The notes: generated by a model not told the origin, from the letters alone. A stretch of DNA of 64,000 bases from Streptomyces sp. YS415 (GCF_023544665.1 NZ_JAMJFL010000001.1:62001-126000), one strand, 5' to 3'. Shown: positions 1-8,361, counted from the stretch's first letter. A program made the numbers and translations.

Positions 1-706
1 GGCCGTCGGCGGCGACCCGGCCGGCTTGGAGCACCGCCACGCGGTGGGCGTAGGCGGCAGCGAGGCCGAGGTCGTGCAGGACGACGACGACGGCGTCCCC
101 GGCCCGCGCCCGCTCCCGGCACAGCCGCAGCACCAGTTCCTGGTGCTTGAGGTCGAGGGCGGCGGTGGGCTCGTCGAGGAGGAGCAGCGGGGTGCGCTGG
201 GCGAGGACCCGGGCCAGCGCGACGCGGGCGCGCTCGCCGCCGCTGAGCGCGGAGAAGGGGCGCGGCGCGAACTCGGTCACCTCCGTCTGCCGCATCGCCT
301 CCGCCACGACGGCATCGTCGTCCTCTGTCCCCAGGCCGGCCCAGGGGGCCCGCCCCATCCGGACGACGTCCTCGACGGAGAAGGGGAAGGTGAGCGTCGC
401 GGACTGCGGCAACACGGCCCGGCGCAGGGCGAGTTCCGGGGCGGACCACTGGGTGGCGGGACGGCCGTGAATCCGTACGACTCCACCGGCGGCCGGAATG
501 TCGGCGGCGAGGGCGCCGAGCAGGGTGGACTTCCCGGCCCCGTTCGGCCCCACGAGAGCGACCACTTCCCCGGCCCGCACGGTGACATCAACGCCGCGCA
601 GAACATCCCGCCCACCGAGCCGAACGCACAGCCCTTCGGCTTGGACGAGGGTGTCACCGGGGGTGGCGGGGGACGGGGGAGTGGGCCGTGGCCGGAGAAG
701 TCTCAT
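1..706 (-). CDS. hmuV: Heme ABC transporter ATP-binding protein HmuV (C-terminus cut by window edge)
   Basis: ATPase that should power heme import with the permease and binding protein encoded just upstream. It starts at ATG 706, with an AAGGA ribosome site 7 nt before it, and runs off the left edge after about 235 residues. Visible in order: Walker A GPNGAGKST (residues 53-61), a Q-loop region around residue 100, the ABC signature LSGGERARVALAR, Walker B LLLLDEPTAALD, and the switch histidine in VVVLHDLGLA. The family is normally 250-270 aa, so only a short tail is missing. The assignment to heme rather than siderophore rests on the neighbours: hmuT-like and hmuU-like genes, HtaA proteins and a heme oxygenase. 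A siderophore or cobalamin ATPase would look the same on motifs alone. Confidence 0.88.
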   Translation of the reverse strand, partial: MRLLRPRPTPPSPATPGDTLVQAEGLCVRLGGRDVLRGVDVTVRAGEVVALVGPNGAGKSTLLGALAADIPAAGGVVRIHGRPATQWSAPELALRRAVLPQSATLTFPFSVEDVVRMGRAPWAGLGTEDDDAVVAEAMRQTEVTEFAPRPFSALSGGERARVALARVLAQRTPLLLLDEPTAALDLKHQELVLRLCRERARAGDAVVVVLHDLGLAAAYAHRVAVLQAGRVAADG

Positions 707-727
707 GGAGGGGTCCTTAGGAGGGGC

Positions 728-917
728 GAGCGATGGAATCAAGGGCGGGTGCGACTCCCTCAGGGGCGCGGGGAACTGCGCGACCAGCCCCCACCGACCC
801 GCAGACGAAGACACGACGGGCCGAGCGATGGAACCGAGGGTGCCCCCAACTCCCCCAGGGGCGCGGGGAACTGCGCGACCAGCCCCCACCCACCCGCAGA
901 CGAAGACACGACGCCCC
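728..917. repeat. 95-bp tandem direct repeat, two copies, containing a hairpin core
   Basis: Two units (about 728-822 and 823-917) in exact 95-bp register fill the gap between hmuU and hmuV. Shared blocks such as GAGCGATGGAA, AGGGGCGCGGGGAACTGCGC and GCAGACGAAGACACGAC each recur 95 bases later. The core starts at 762 and 857; the outer GGGGC can pair with GCCCC and the inner CGCG with CGCG, giving a hairpin. Similar GGGGCGCGGGGAACTGCGCG elements occur often in Streptomyces intergenic regions (recalled, not checked). It may attenuate or process the hmuTUV transcript before hmuV. Confidence 0.85.
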
Positions 918-918
918 C

Positions 919-2004
919 CTACGCCCACCCCCCTTGCCGCCGCCGAGTCCTCCGCAGCAGCCAGAAGAAGAACGGGCTCCCGATCAGCGCCGTAAGAACC
1001 CCGAGCGGCAACTCCGCCGGCGCCGCAACCGTCCGCGCAGCCACATCCGCCGCCACCAACACCACCGCCCCCAGCAACGCACTCCCCGGCACCAGGAACC
1101 GATGCCCCGCCCCCGCCACCATCCGCAACAGATGCGGAACCACCAGCCCCACGAAGCCGATGATCCCCGACACGCTCACCGCCGCCGCCGTGAGCAACGC
1201 GATCACGAAGACCAGCGTGATCCGGAGCCGTTCCACCTCCACCCCCAGATGCCGTGCCGGACGTTCCCCCAGCGCCAGCAGATCCAGCCGGCGCGAGTAC
1301 AGCGGCGCCACGACCAGGCCCAGCGCAGCGCACGGCAGCACCGCCAGCACCTTCGCCCACGTCGCCTGCGACAACGACCCGAGCTGCCAGAACGTGATCT
1401 GCTGGATCGCCGCCGCGTCCGCGAAGAACAGGAACAGCCCGATCACCGCCCCCGCGAACGCGTTCACCGCGATCCCGGTGAGGATCAGCGTCACGACCTC
1501 CGTACGCCCCCCGGAGCGGGACATGACGTACACCAGCAGCACCGTCGCCAGGCCCGCCACGAACGCCGCCACCGAAACCGTCCACGTCCCGGCGAAGTCG
1601 AGACCGAACGCGATCGACGCGACCGCCCCCACCGCCGCCCCCGAGGAGATCCCGATGACCCCCGGCTCGGCGAGCGGGTTGCCGAACACCCCCTGCATCA
1701 GCGCGCCCGCGCAGCCCAGGCAGGCGCCGATGAGCAGGGCGAGGACGATGCGCGGGAAGCGGACGTTCCACAGCACGGACTCCGCCACCCGGTCCAACTC
1801 GGCCCCGCCGAGCCCGACTCGGTGCTGCACGGACGCCAGGACATCCCCGACCGGCACCGGATACGCCCCGGTCCCGGCCGCGACCGGCACCAGCACTACG
1901 AGCGCGAGCACCAGCCCCGCGGTCAGCAGCCACGCGACGGTACGGGGCCCGCGCACCACCGGCGTCGCCTCCACAGCCGGCGCCGTCTTCTCCAGGACCG
2001 TCAT
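919..2004 (-). CDS. hmuU: Heme ABC transporter permease HmuU (FecCD family)
   Basis: Inner-membrane permease of 361 aa for heme uptake. The sequence is a chain of hydrophobic helices (about nine to ten) from residue 25 to near residue 350. It has FecCD/BtuC hallmarks: LRIVLALLIGACLGCAGALMQGVFGNPLAEPGVIG near residues 85-120 (the Asn-Pro-Leu-Ala-x-Pro block) and a C-terminal GxIGFVGLVVPHLLRM motif that contacts the ATPase. The start ATG overlaps the hmuT stop (ATGA, 2001-2004), so the two are translationally coupled. The length fits the family (330-370 aa). It shares a transcript with hmuT and, across the tandem repeat, probably with hmuV. Siderophore permeases are the main alternative. Confidence 0.9.
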   Translation of the reverse strand: MTVLEKTAPAVEATPVVRGPRTVAWLLTAGLVLALVVLVPVAAGTGAYPVPVGDVLASVQHRVGLGGAELDRVAESVLWNVRFPRIVLALLIGACLGCAGALMQGVFGNPLAEPGVIGISSGAAVGAVASIAFGLDFAGTWTVSVAAFVAGLATVLLVYVMSRSGGRTEVVTLILTGIAVNAFAGAVIGLFLFFADAAAIQQITFWQLGSLSQATWAKVLAVLPCAALGLVVAPLYSRRLDLLALGERPARHLGVEVERLRITLVFVIALLTAAAVSVSGIIGFVGLVVPHLLRMVAGAGHRFLVPGSALLGAVVLVAADVAARTVAAPAELPLGVLTALIGSPFFFWLLRRTRRRQGGWA

Positions 2005-3005
2005 GCGGCACCGCCCGGGTAGAGCTGCCGCACGACGGACTCCAGCACCTGGTCGGTGCGCGGCCCGTAGTTGAGCAGGACGCCGTCCTCGACGGACACG
2101 ACCCGGCGGTCCATCCCGGCCGGGGTCTGCGCGACCCCCGGGATCTTCACCAGCCCGTCGATCCCGCCGACCGACGCAAGTCCCTTGGACATGACGAGGA
2201 TCGCGTCCGGCGCCGCCTTCACGAGGGCCTCGCTGGTGATGGCGGTGAAGTCCTTCGTCAGCCCCGACTCGGCGCCCGCGTCGATCCCTCCGGCCGCCTC
2301 GATCAGCGAGGTCGCCCCGGATCCCGTGCCGCCGATGAGATAGACGGAGGCCGAGCCGCGAAGGTAGAGGAAGGCGACCCGCGGCTTCTCGCCCGTACCC
2401 GGGACCTCCTCGCGCACGGCGGAGATCCGCCGTTCCGACCGCTCGGTCAGCCGCTGCCCGGCCGCCGGTACGCCGAGCGCGTCCGCGACCGCCCGGATCC
2501 GGGTGCCGACGTCGTCGAGCCCTCGCGCCGGATCGACCACGAGCACCGGCACCCCCGCGGCACGGATCTGCTCCATCGCCTCCCGCGGCCCGCTGCTGGT
2601 CTCCGCGATCACCAGATCCGGCCGCAGCGACAACACGCCCTCGGCGGAGACGTCGTGGCCCCGGGTGACCACGGGCAACTTCGCGGCCTGCTGGAACGTG
2701 GCGGTGATGTCACGGGCGACGACCCGGTCCCCGAGCCCCAGCGTGAAGACGATCTCGCTGAGGCTGCCGGACAGCGGCACGATCCGGTCGGCCTTCCCGA
2801 CGGTCACCTTCCCGCCGCCCGCGGAGTCGACGGTGACCGGCAGATCGGGCGTGGGAGCGGGGGAGAGGGGCTCGACCCGGTCGGCGTTCCGCCCGGTCGC
2901 GGAGGCCGCGGGGGTCGCCGCCGAAGCACCGTCGCAGGCCGTCGCCGTGGCCAGAGCGAGGACCGCCAGGAGGGCTCCCGCCAGTCGTGTGGGCAAGCGT
3001 CGCAC
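2001..3005 (-). CDS. hmuT: Heme-binding lipoprotein HmuT
   Basis: Extracellular substrate-binding lipoprotein, 334 aa, delivering heme to HmuU. It has an N-terminal signal MRRLPTRLAGALLAVLALA with a relaxed lipobox ending at Cys24, a Ser/Thr/Pro-rich linker to about residue 60, and a PeripBP_2 (class III) fold. Typical blocks are DRIVPLSGSLSEIVFTLGLGD, GVLSLRPDLVIAET and the final PRTDQVLESVVRQLYPG. It is the first gene of hmuTUV. The promoter region is shared with the divergent htaA gene and contains an iron box at 3103-3121, which predicts repression by a DtxR/DmdR-type regulator when iron is plentiful. Confidence 0.88.
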   Translation of the reverse strand: MRRLPTRLAGALLAVLALATATACDGASAATPAASATGRNADRVEPLSPAPTPDLPVTVDSAGGGKVTVGKADRIVPLSGSLSEIVFTLGLGDRVVARDITATFQQAAKLPVVTRGHDVSAEGVLSLRPDLVIAETSSGPREAMEQIRAAGVPVLVVDPARGLDDVGTRIRAVADALGVPAAGQRLTERSERRISAVREEVPGTGEKPRVAFLYLRGSASVYLIGGTGSGATSLIEAAGGIDAGAESGLTKDFTAITSEALVKAAPDAILVMSKGLASVGGIDGLVKIPGVAQTPAGMDRRVVSVEDGVLLNYGPRTDQVLESVVRQLYPGGAA

Positions 3006-3102
3006 CGTCGGACCTTCTCTCCGCGCCCGCTCTGACGTGCGCTTCTTCCCTGTGACCGGGCTGTGTTCGGATCCCGGTCTGTCGATCGGGACGCGTTGTA
3101 GT

Positions 3103-3121
3103 TTAGGTTAGCCTTGCCTTA
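3103..3121. promoter_or_regulatory. Iron box (DtxR/DmdR1-type operator) between hmuT and htaA
   Basis: TTAGGTTAGCCTTGCCTTA is a 19-bp interrupted palindrome matching the Streptomyces DmdR1 / Corynebacterium DtxR consensus TTAGGTTAGGCTCACCTAA (consensus from memory). It lies between the divergent hmuT (start 3005) and htaA (start 3176) genes. An almost identical box precedes the heme oxygenase gene. Confidence 0.88.
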
Positions 3122-3175
3122 CCTGGCCAGCGTCACCGGATGCCGGCCGGACCTCGCTGTCCCCGGAGGCCACCC

Positions 3176-4567
3176 ATGTCCCCATCCCTGCCGAGACGCC
3201 TGTACGGCGTTCTCGCCGTGCTGTGCCTGGCCGTCCTCGGGGCTCTGCTCCCGGCGCCGGACGCGCACGCCGCGACCCGCACCGTGCAGGGCGGCCGGCT
3301 CGACTGGGGCGTGAAGTCCTCCTTCCAGAGCTACGTCACCGGCCCCGTCGCGCAGGGCAGTTACTCCCTCACCGGTGGCGCGGCCACGGTGGGCACCGGC
3401 AGCTTCCGGTTCCACTCGGCCACCGGCACCTACGACGGCGGCACCGGCGCCTTCACCGCGTCCTTCGCCGGCGGGGTCCGCTTCCTCGGCCACCAGGAGG
3501 ACTCCGGAGGCCATCAGCTCGACCTCACCCTCAGCCGCCCCACCGTCCGGGTCTCCGGTTCCGCCGGAACCCTCTACGTGGACGTCACCAGCAAGGCGAA
3601 GGGCACGGGGACGGTCACGACGTCCCGCCAAGTGCCCTTCGCCTCCCTCTCCCTGGGCGGCATCGACATGCGGGGCGGCGGCGACACGGTCGTGCTCAAC
3701 AACCTCCCCGCCACCCTCACCGCCCAGGGCGCCACGTCCTTCGCCGGGTACTACACGGCCGGGACCGCGCTCGACCCGGTGAGCCTGTCGGCGGACGTAC
3801 AGCCGGCCGCCGCCGCCGAGTCACCCACCCCGACCGCCTCGAAGTCACCGTCCAAGAAGGCGCCTTCGAGCGACGCCATCGAGGACGGCGCCGTCGACTG
3901 GGGTGTGCGCCGCACCTTCCGCGAGTACGTCACCGGCGACATCGCCCAGGGCGCGTGGACGCTCACCTCCGGCGCCCAGGACGGAGGCGCGCTGTTCCGC
4001 TTCCCCAAGGGCGAAGGGACTTACCGGAAGGGGGAGTTGACCGCCCGGTTCCGGGGTGCCGTCCATTTCACCGGCGAGCAGGGGCTCGATCTCGAACTCA
4101 GCGATGTCCGCGTCACCGTCGAGGACGGCAGGGGCACGCTCTACGCCGATGTGGCGGCCCCCGACCTCACCGCCGCCGAGGTCCCGCTGATCACCTTCAC
4201 GGCAAAGGACCTGAAGACCGCCCACGGTCTGGTCACGCTCACCGAGGCGCCCGCGAAGCTCACCGCCCGCGGCGCCAAGGCCTTCGGCGGGATGTACCGG
4301 GCGGGCACGGACATGGACCCGGTGTCCCTGGCCGTGGCGACCACCCGGGACGCCGAACTCCCCGCCCTGCCCGACCTGGGCAGCAGCCCAACGGCCAGTG
4401 AGCCGCCGAAGGCGGCCTCCCCCGAACCCTCCACCGAACCAGTGGCGAGCACCCCGGACGACGACGGCGGTGTCCCCGTTGCCCTGTCCCTCGGTGTCGC
4501 GGCCGGGTGCCTGCTGCTGGTGGCCGCGGCCCTCGCGGTCGTCACCGCCCGCAGGCGCAGGAACTGA
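3176..4567 (+). CDS. HtaA-domain heme-binding membrane-anchored protein (two HtaA domains)
   Basis: Surface heme receptor of 463 aa. The start at ATG 3176 is chosen because CCGGAGG sits 6 nt before it and a clean signal peptide follows (LYGVLAVLCLAVLGALLPAPDAHA); an in-frame ATG at 3140 has no ribosome site. Two HtaA domains follow, at about residues 35-205 and 235-395, each opening with the family pattern (LDWGVKSSFQSYVTG and VDWGVRRTFREYVTG). A Pro/Ser/Thr-rich stalk separates them and another follows. The C-terminus has one membrane helix and a basic tail (ARRRRN) but no sortase motif. In Corynebacterium such proteins take heme from hemoglobin and pass it to HmuTUV. The next gene, 34 bp downstream, encodes a second HtaA protein. 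Confidence 0.9.
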   Translation: MSPSLPRRLYGVLAVLCLAVLGALLPAPDAHAATRTVQGGRLDWGVKSSFQSYVTGPVAQGSYSLTGGAATVGTGSFRFHSATGTYDGGTGAFTASFAGGVRFLGHQEDSGGHQLDLTLSRPTVRVSGSAGTLYVDVTSKAKGTGTVTTSRQVPFASLSLGGIDMRGGGDTVVLNNLPATLTAQGATSFAGYYTAGTALDPVSLSADVQPAAAAESPTPTASKSPSKKAPSSDAIEDGAVDWGVRRTFREYVTGDIAQGAWTLTSGAQDGGALFRFPKGEGTYRKGELTARFRGAVHFTGEQGLDLELSDVRVTVEDGRGTLYADVAAPDLTAAEVPLITFTAKDLKTAHGLVTLTEAPAKLTARGAKAFGGMYRAGTDMDPVSLAVATTRDAELPALPDLGSSPTASEPPKAASPEPSTEPVASTPDDDGGVPVALSLGVAAGCLLLVAAALAVVTARRRRN

Positions 4568-4601
4568 ACCCACCCCCCTCTCGCAAGGAGAACCCCCGAC
4601 C

Positions 4602-6104
4602 ATGCCCGCCAGATCGCACCGCCGCCCCCTCGCCCTCGCCGCCGCGGTCGCCACGGCCGCCGCCCTCGGCGCCACCGCGCTCGCCTCCACCACCGCCACG
4701 GCGGCCGAAGTCCCGCTGACGGGCTACGAGTTGACGTGGGGCATCAAGCAGTCGTACCGCACCTACGTGACCGGGTTCGCGGCCGGCACCTTCACCGCCA
4801 CGGACGGCGCCTCGCAGGCCGCGGGCAACGGGGCGTTCACCTTCACCGAGGGCGCGGGCAGCTACGACTCCACCGCGCATACCGTGGACCTCGGCTTCAA
4901 GGGCAGCCTGAAGATCGAGTCCCAGCTGCACGGGTTCGCCATCGCCCTGACCGACGTGCGGTTCGACACCACGGCCGCCGAGATCACCGCCGATGTGACC
5001 AAGGGCGGTACGACGACGGACGACGTTCCGCTCGCGGACGTGACCGTCACGCGGGCGATGACGGACATGGCGACGACCCTGACCAAGCAGGCCGCGGACG
5101 TCTTCGGCAGCGCGAGCTACGCGGGGGCGGCGGGAGACCCGCTGACGGTGGTCCAGAAGACGGTGTCGCAGTCACCGAGCCCGACGGCCACCCCGAGCGG
5201 CTCCCCGAGCGCGACCCCGACGACATCCGCGTCCCCATCCCCGTCCACCTCGGCTTCGGCGAGCGCGACCCCGTCGGCCTCCGCTTCCGCTTCCGCCTCT
5301 GCCTCCGAGAGCGCCTCGCCCTCCGCCACAGCCACCGAAGCACTCGCTGGCGGGGACATCGTCGACGGCACCCTCGGCTGGGGCGTGAAGCAGTCCTTCC
5401 GTTCGTACGTCGTGGACGGCGTGGCGAAGGGGAAGATCACGGTGTCGGGCGGGGCGAGCCAGGCCGCGGACAACGGCGCGTTCACGTTCGTCGAGGCGAC
5501 GGGGGAGTACGACACCGACGCGGACTCCCTGTCGGCTTCCTTCGCGGGTGCGGTGAACTTCAAGGGCCACGAGGAGAACGGCGAGTACGGTCTCGGCCTC
5601 ACCCTGACCGGCCTCGAAGTGTCCCTCGACGGCGGCTCCGGCGCCCTGACCGCCGACGTGACGAGCCTCGGCAAGACGTCCAAGGACGTGCAACTGGCCG
5701 ACCTTGAGGCGGACACCGCCGACCTCACCGCCAAAAGCGACGTCATAACCCTGACCGACGTCACCGCCACCCTGACCGCCGCGGGCGCGGAGGCCTTCGG
5801 CGGCTTCTACCCCGCGGGCGCCGAACTCGACCCGATCGACGTCTCGGTGGCACTGACGGACGACGCCGAACTGCCGGGTGCCGGCTCCGGTTCCACGGGT
5901 GGTTCCGGTTCCACCGGCGGCGGCTCGGGCACGACCGGTTCCACCACCGGCGGCACCGGCTCGACGACCGGCGGGATATCGGGCGGGCTCGCCTCCACCG
6001 GATCCGACGTCCCCGTCGCGGCCCTCGGTACGGCCGCCGCGGTGACCGTGGCGGCGGGCGCGGGCGTGGTGTTCGCGCTGCGCAGGCGGCGTACGGAGGC
6101 GTAA
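4602..6104 (+). CDS. HtaA-domain heme shuttle protein with LAXTG sortase anchor
   Basis: Exported heme-binding protein of 500 aa. The start is ATG 4602, preceded by AAGGAG and followed by a signal peptide cut near ATAAE; the open frame extends further upstream but inside the previous gene. There are two HtaA domains (about 38-185 and 250-425), each beginning with LxWGIKQSYRTYVTG or LGWGVKQSFRSYVVDG. They are joined by a long Ser/Ala/Pro/Thr linker. A Gly/Ser/Thr spacer then leads to LASTG (residues 463-467), a hydrophobic helix and an RRRR tail. LAXTG is the motif of Streptomyces class E sortases, so the protein should be linked to peptidoglycan, while its upstream partner stays in the membrane. 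It is probably co-transcribed with that partner under the iron box at 3103. Confidence 0.9.
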   Translation: MPARSHRRPLALAAAVATAAALGATALASTTATAAEVPLTGYELTWGIKQSYRTYVTGFAAGTFTATDGASQAAGNGAFTFTEGAGSYDSTAHTVDLGFKGSLKIESQLHGFAIALTDVRFDTTAAEITADVTKGGTTTDDVPLADVTVTRAMTDMATTLTKQAADVFGSASYAGAAGDPLTVVQKTVSQSPSPTATPSGSPSATPTTSASPSPSTSASASATPSASASASASASESASPSATATEALAGGDIVDGTLGWGVKQSFRSYVVDGVAKGKITVSGGASQAADNGAFTFVEATGEYDTDADSLSASFAGAVNFKGHEENGEYGLGLTLTGLEVSLDGGSGALTADVTSLGKTSKDVQLADLEADTADLTAKSDVITLTDVTATLTAAGAEAFGGFYPAGAELDPIDVSVALTDDAELPGAGSGSTGGSGSTGGGSGTTGSTTGGTGSTTGGISGGLASTGSDVPVAALGTAAAVTVAAGAGVVFALRRRRTEA

Positions 6105-6109
6105 GACTG

Positions 6110-6994
6110 GTGCCCATGAAGCGAGGGCACAGGGAACTGCTCGGGCCGGGGCGGCTGGTACTGCACGTACGGGGCCGTCCCGGCCCGCCCGCGCTGGGCT
6201 TCGAGACGGCGAGCGGTGGCCGGCTCGTGCTCAGGCAGGGGGACCGGCCGGTGCTGCTGGGCCGGTCGGTGGGCGAGGGCTGCTGCCCGGAGCTGTATCT
6301 GCACCGCCTGGACGGTTACCGCTCGCCCCTGCCGCCGGTGCGCTCGGCGGAGATGCGGTCGCAGGTCAACTGGCCGCACCGGTACGCCCGGTGGCTGGAG
6401 GAGGCGGACGGAACGCCGCTGCTGGAGGGGCGCTGGGAGCTGGCCCGCCGGGGCTGCTTCGAACCGGGCGTCTGGACCGAGGACTTCGTGTCCGAGTGGC
6501 CGGCCGGCCGGCTGGAACTGTCCTGCGGGGGCGGCTGGCACGGCGTGCTCCCCCTGCGCAGGCTCTCGGCGCCGGACGCCGCGCGGGTGAAGGCGTACCG
6601 CAAGCATGCCCGGGACGGCACCCTCGCGCCCGTTCTGCTGTGGTGGGTGGCCTTCCTCGACGGCTGGGTGCTCCTCGACGGACACGACAGGGCCGTGGCC
6701 GCGCTCGCCGAGGGCCGGGTGCCGCAGTGTGTCGAGCTGACCCAGGTGCCCGACGAGGCCGAGTGGCGGCGGGCGGCCGAGGAGTTCACCGAAGCGCACG
6801 AGCGCCGCATGCAAGGGCTCACCGCACACCCCGGCACCGAACGCCGGCGGGCCGCCGCGGAGGAGGCGTACGCCGATACGCTCGCCGACCTGCCCTACGG
6901 GGTGCCGCCCAGCCGGTTCCGGGACCTGCCCGGTGGCGCCGCTGCCTGGGACGACTTCGCAGCTCGGGTGATGTTTCAATTCCCCCGTGACTGA
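6110..6994 (+). CDS. Uncharacterised protein, 294 aa, in the heme island
   Basis: No family recognised with confidence. GTG 6110 is taken as start because GGAGG lies 10 nt upstream; ATG 6116 (two codons later) is possible but further from it. The product is soluble, with no signal or membrane helix, and rich in Arg, Glu and Trp. A central stretch LWWVAFLDGWVLLDGHDRAVAAL (about residues 181-203) resembles ParB/Srx-like or immunity-type 'LDGHHR' motifs but is not enough to name a fold. It begins 5 bp after the sortase-anchored HtaA gene and overlaps the next gene by 8 bp, so it probably belongs to the same transcript. Link to heme use is inferred from position only. Confidence 0.72.
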   Translation: MPMKRGHRELLGPGRLVLHVRGRPGPPALGFETASGGRLVLRQGDRPVLLGRSVGEGCCPELYLHRLDGYRSPLPPVRSAEMRSQVNWPHRYARWLEEADGTPLLEGRWELARRGCFEPGVWTEDFVSEWPAGRLELSCGGGWHGVLPLRRLSAPDAARVKAYRKHARDGTLAPVLLWWVAFLDGWVLLDGHDRAVAALAEGRVPQCVELTQVPDEAEWRRAAEEFTEAHERRMQGLTAHPGTERRRAAAEEAYADTLADLPYGVPPSRFRDLPGGAAAWDDFAARVMFQFPRD

Positions 6995-7631
6995 CTATGA
7001 CGTGCTCCGGGTCTTCTGCGGGCCACGCGGCGGCTACGGCAACGAGCTGGGCGTGGTCCGGGAGGGCTCGGCGCTGCCGGAGCCGGAGGAGCGGCAGGCG
7101 TTCGCCGCGAAACTCGGGTTCAGCGAGACGGTGTTCGTCGACGATCCCGAGCGTGGGGTGATCGACATCTACACGCCCGGCGTCCGTTTGCCGTTCGCGG
7201 GTTACCCCTGCGTGGGCGCGGCCTGGCTCCTGGACGTCCCGGAACTGGTGACGCCGGCGGGGGTCGTCGGTGCCCGGCAGGACGGGGAGTTCTGCTGGAT
7301 CGAGGCCCGGCCGGAGTGGGCGCCGCCGCGCACGCTGCGTCAGTACGGGTCCGCCGCGGAGGTCGACGCGCTTTCGGTGCCCGCGCCCGGGGAGTGGCTC
7401 TATGCCTGGGCGTGGGAGGACGAGGCGGCGGGCCGGGTCCGGGCGCGGGGCTTTCCCGGCCGGGGCGACGGGATCGAGGAGGACGAGGCCACGGGTGCGG
7501 CGGCGCTGCTGCTGACGGAACGCCTGGGGCGCGCCCTGAACATCACCCAGGGGGCGGGCTCCCAGCTGCTGACGGCCCCGCAGCCGGGAGGCTGGGTGGA
7601 ACTGGGCGGCCGGGTCGTCCTGGAACGCTGA
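6987..7631 (+). CDS. Short PhzF-family isomerase/epimerase-like protein
   Basis: PhzF/DapF-fold protein of 214 aa with a GTG start inside the end of the previous gene (8-bp overlap, translational coupling). Family landmarks: GNELGVV near residue 18 in place of the usual GNPAAV, LGFSETVFV near residue 42 holding the expected catalytic Glu, PFAGYPCVGAAWLL near residue 70, and a C-terminal half-site EDEATGAAALLLTERLG. Typical members are 260-300 aa, so this is a compact or trimmed variant with a shortened linker and second lobe. The reaction is unknown. It converges on the heme oxygenase gene with only 8 bp between stops. Confidence 0.75.
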   Translation: MTDYDVLRVFCGPRGGYGNELGVVREGSALPEPEERQAFAAKLGFSETVFVDDPERGVIDIYTPGVRLPFAGYPCVGAAWLLDVPELVTPAGVVGARQDGEFCWIEARPEWAPPRTLRQYGSAAEVDALSVPAPGEWLYAWAWEDEAAGRVRARGFPGRGDGIEEDEATGAAALLLTERLGRALNITQGAGSQLLTAPQPGGWVELGGRVVLER

Positions 7632-7639
7632 CCGGGCCC

Positions 7640-8287
7640 TCACGCCGACAGCGGGAACTCCTCGCCCAGTGCCCGGAAGACCGCCGTGTTCAGGGCGAAC
7701 GCGCGCTTGCACTCGGCCACCACGCGCTGCTTCTCCAGGTCGTCCGCCCGCACCGCGTCCAGCAGTTCCCGGTAACCCCGCTTGAAGGCGGCCGGGTTGG
7801 TGATCTCCTCGAACACGTAGAAGCGGACGCCGTCGCCCTTCCTCTCGAAGCCCCAGGTCTTCTCCGCCTTGTCGCGGATGATCTGGCCGCCGGAGAGGTC
7901 GCCGAGGTAGCGGGTGTAGTGGTGGGCGATGTAGCCCGCCGGCCATTCCTGGGCGCAGGTGCGGACCCGGTCCGCGTACGCCTGCGTCGCCGGCAATGCC
8001 GAGGCGCCCGCCCGCCACTCGGGCCCCCGCAGATGCGCCAGGTCCTTCTCCAGCGCGCGCAGCCGGAACAGCTCCGGCTGGATGAACGGCCCCGCCACCG
8101 GATCCGACGCCAGCTGTCCGGCCTCGCTCTCGAGTGCGTCGTAGACGAACCACAGCTGCTCGGTGTAGCGCGCGTACGCGTCGACGCCGAGGCGCCCGCC
8201 GAGCAGGTCGCTCATGAACGTCGAGGTCTCCGCCTCCACGTGCTGCTCGTGGGAAGCGGTGCGGATGACTGTCGAGAAGGAGTCCAT
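7640..8287 (-). CDS. hmuO: Heme oxygenase (biliverdin-producing, HmuO type)
   Basis: Cytosolic enzyme, 215 aa, that opens heme with O2 to biliverdin, CO and Fe2+, completing the uptake pathway encoded to its left. His16 (in EQHVEAETSTFMSDLL) aligns with the proximal heme ligand of corynebacterial HmuO, and GDLSGGQ (129-135) is the distal-helix glycine motif. The length fits bacterial HO-1 homologues. ATG 8287 is chosen: GAGGA lies 8-9 nt upstream, whereas the ATG at 8296 has the ribosome site touching it. The iron box at 8301-8319 lies directly before the gene, so iron repression is expected. Confidence 0.95.
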   Translation of the reverse strand: MDSFSTVIRTASHEQHVEAETSTFMSDLLGGRLGVDAYARYTEQLWFVYDALESEAGQLASDPVAGPFIQPELFRLRALEKDLAHLRGPEWRAGASALPATQAYADRVRTCAQEWPAGYIAHHYTRYLGDLSGGQIIRDKAEKTWGFERKGDGVRFYVFEEITNPAAFKRGYRELLDAVRADDLEKQRVVAECKRAFALNTAVFRALGEEFPLSA

Positions 8288-8300
8288 ACCGCACATCCTC

Positions 8301-8319
8301 TAAGGTAAGGCTAACCTAA
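8301..8319. promoter_or_regulatory. Iron box (DtxR/DmdR1-type operator) before heme oxygenase
   Basis: On the minus strand this reads TTAGGTTAGCCTTACCTTA, differing by one base from the box at 3103-3121 and close to the DmdR1 consensus. It begins 13 bp upstream of the hmuO start, so a bound repressor would block initiation. Confidence 0.9.
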
Positions 8320-8361
8320 GTCAATAGGGTTGCCGACGTGCTGTCGGTAAAAGCGTACAAG

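Noticed and set aside
26..2074. 682-codon plus-strand frame across hmuV and hmuU
   Set aside because: Repetitive Arg/Pro/Thr translation; the minus strand encodes canonical ABC transporter motifs over the same bases.
4398..4601. N-terminal extension of the second HtaA protein
   Set aside because: It lies inside the previous gene; a signal peptide and AAGGAG site mark the start at 4602.
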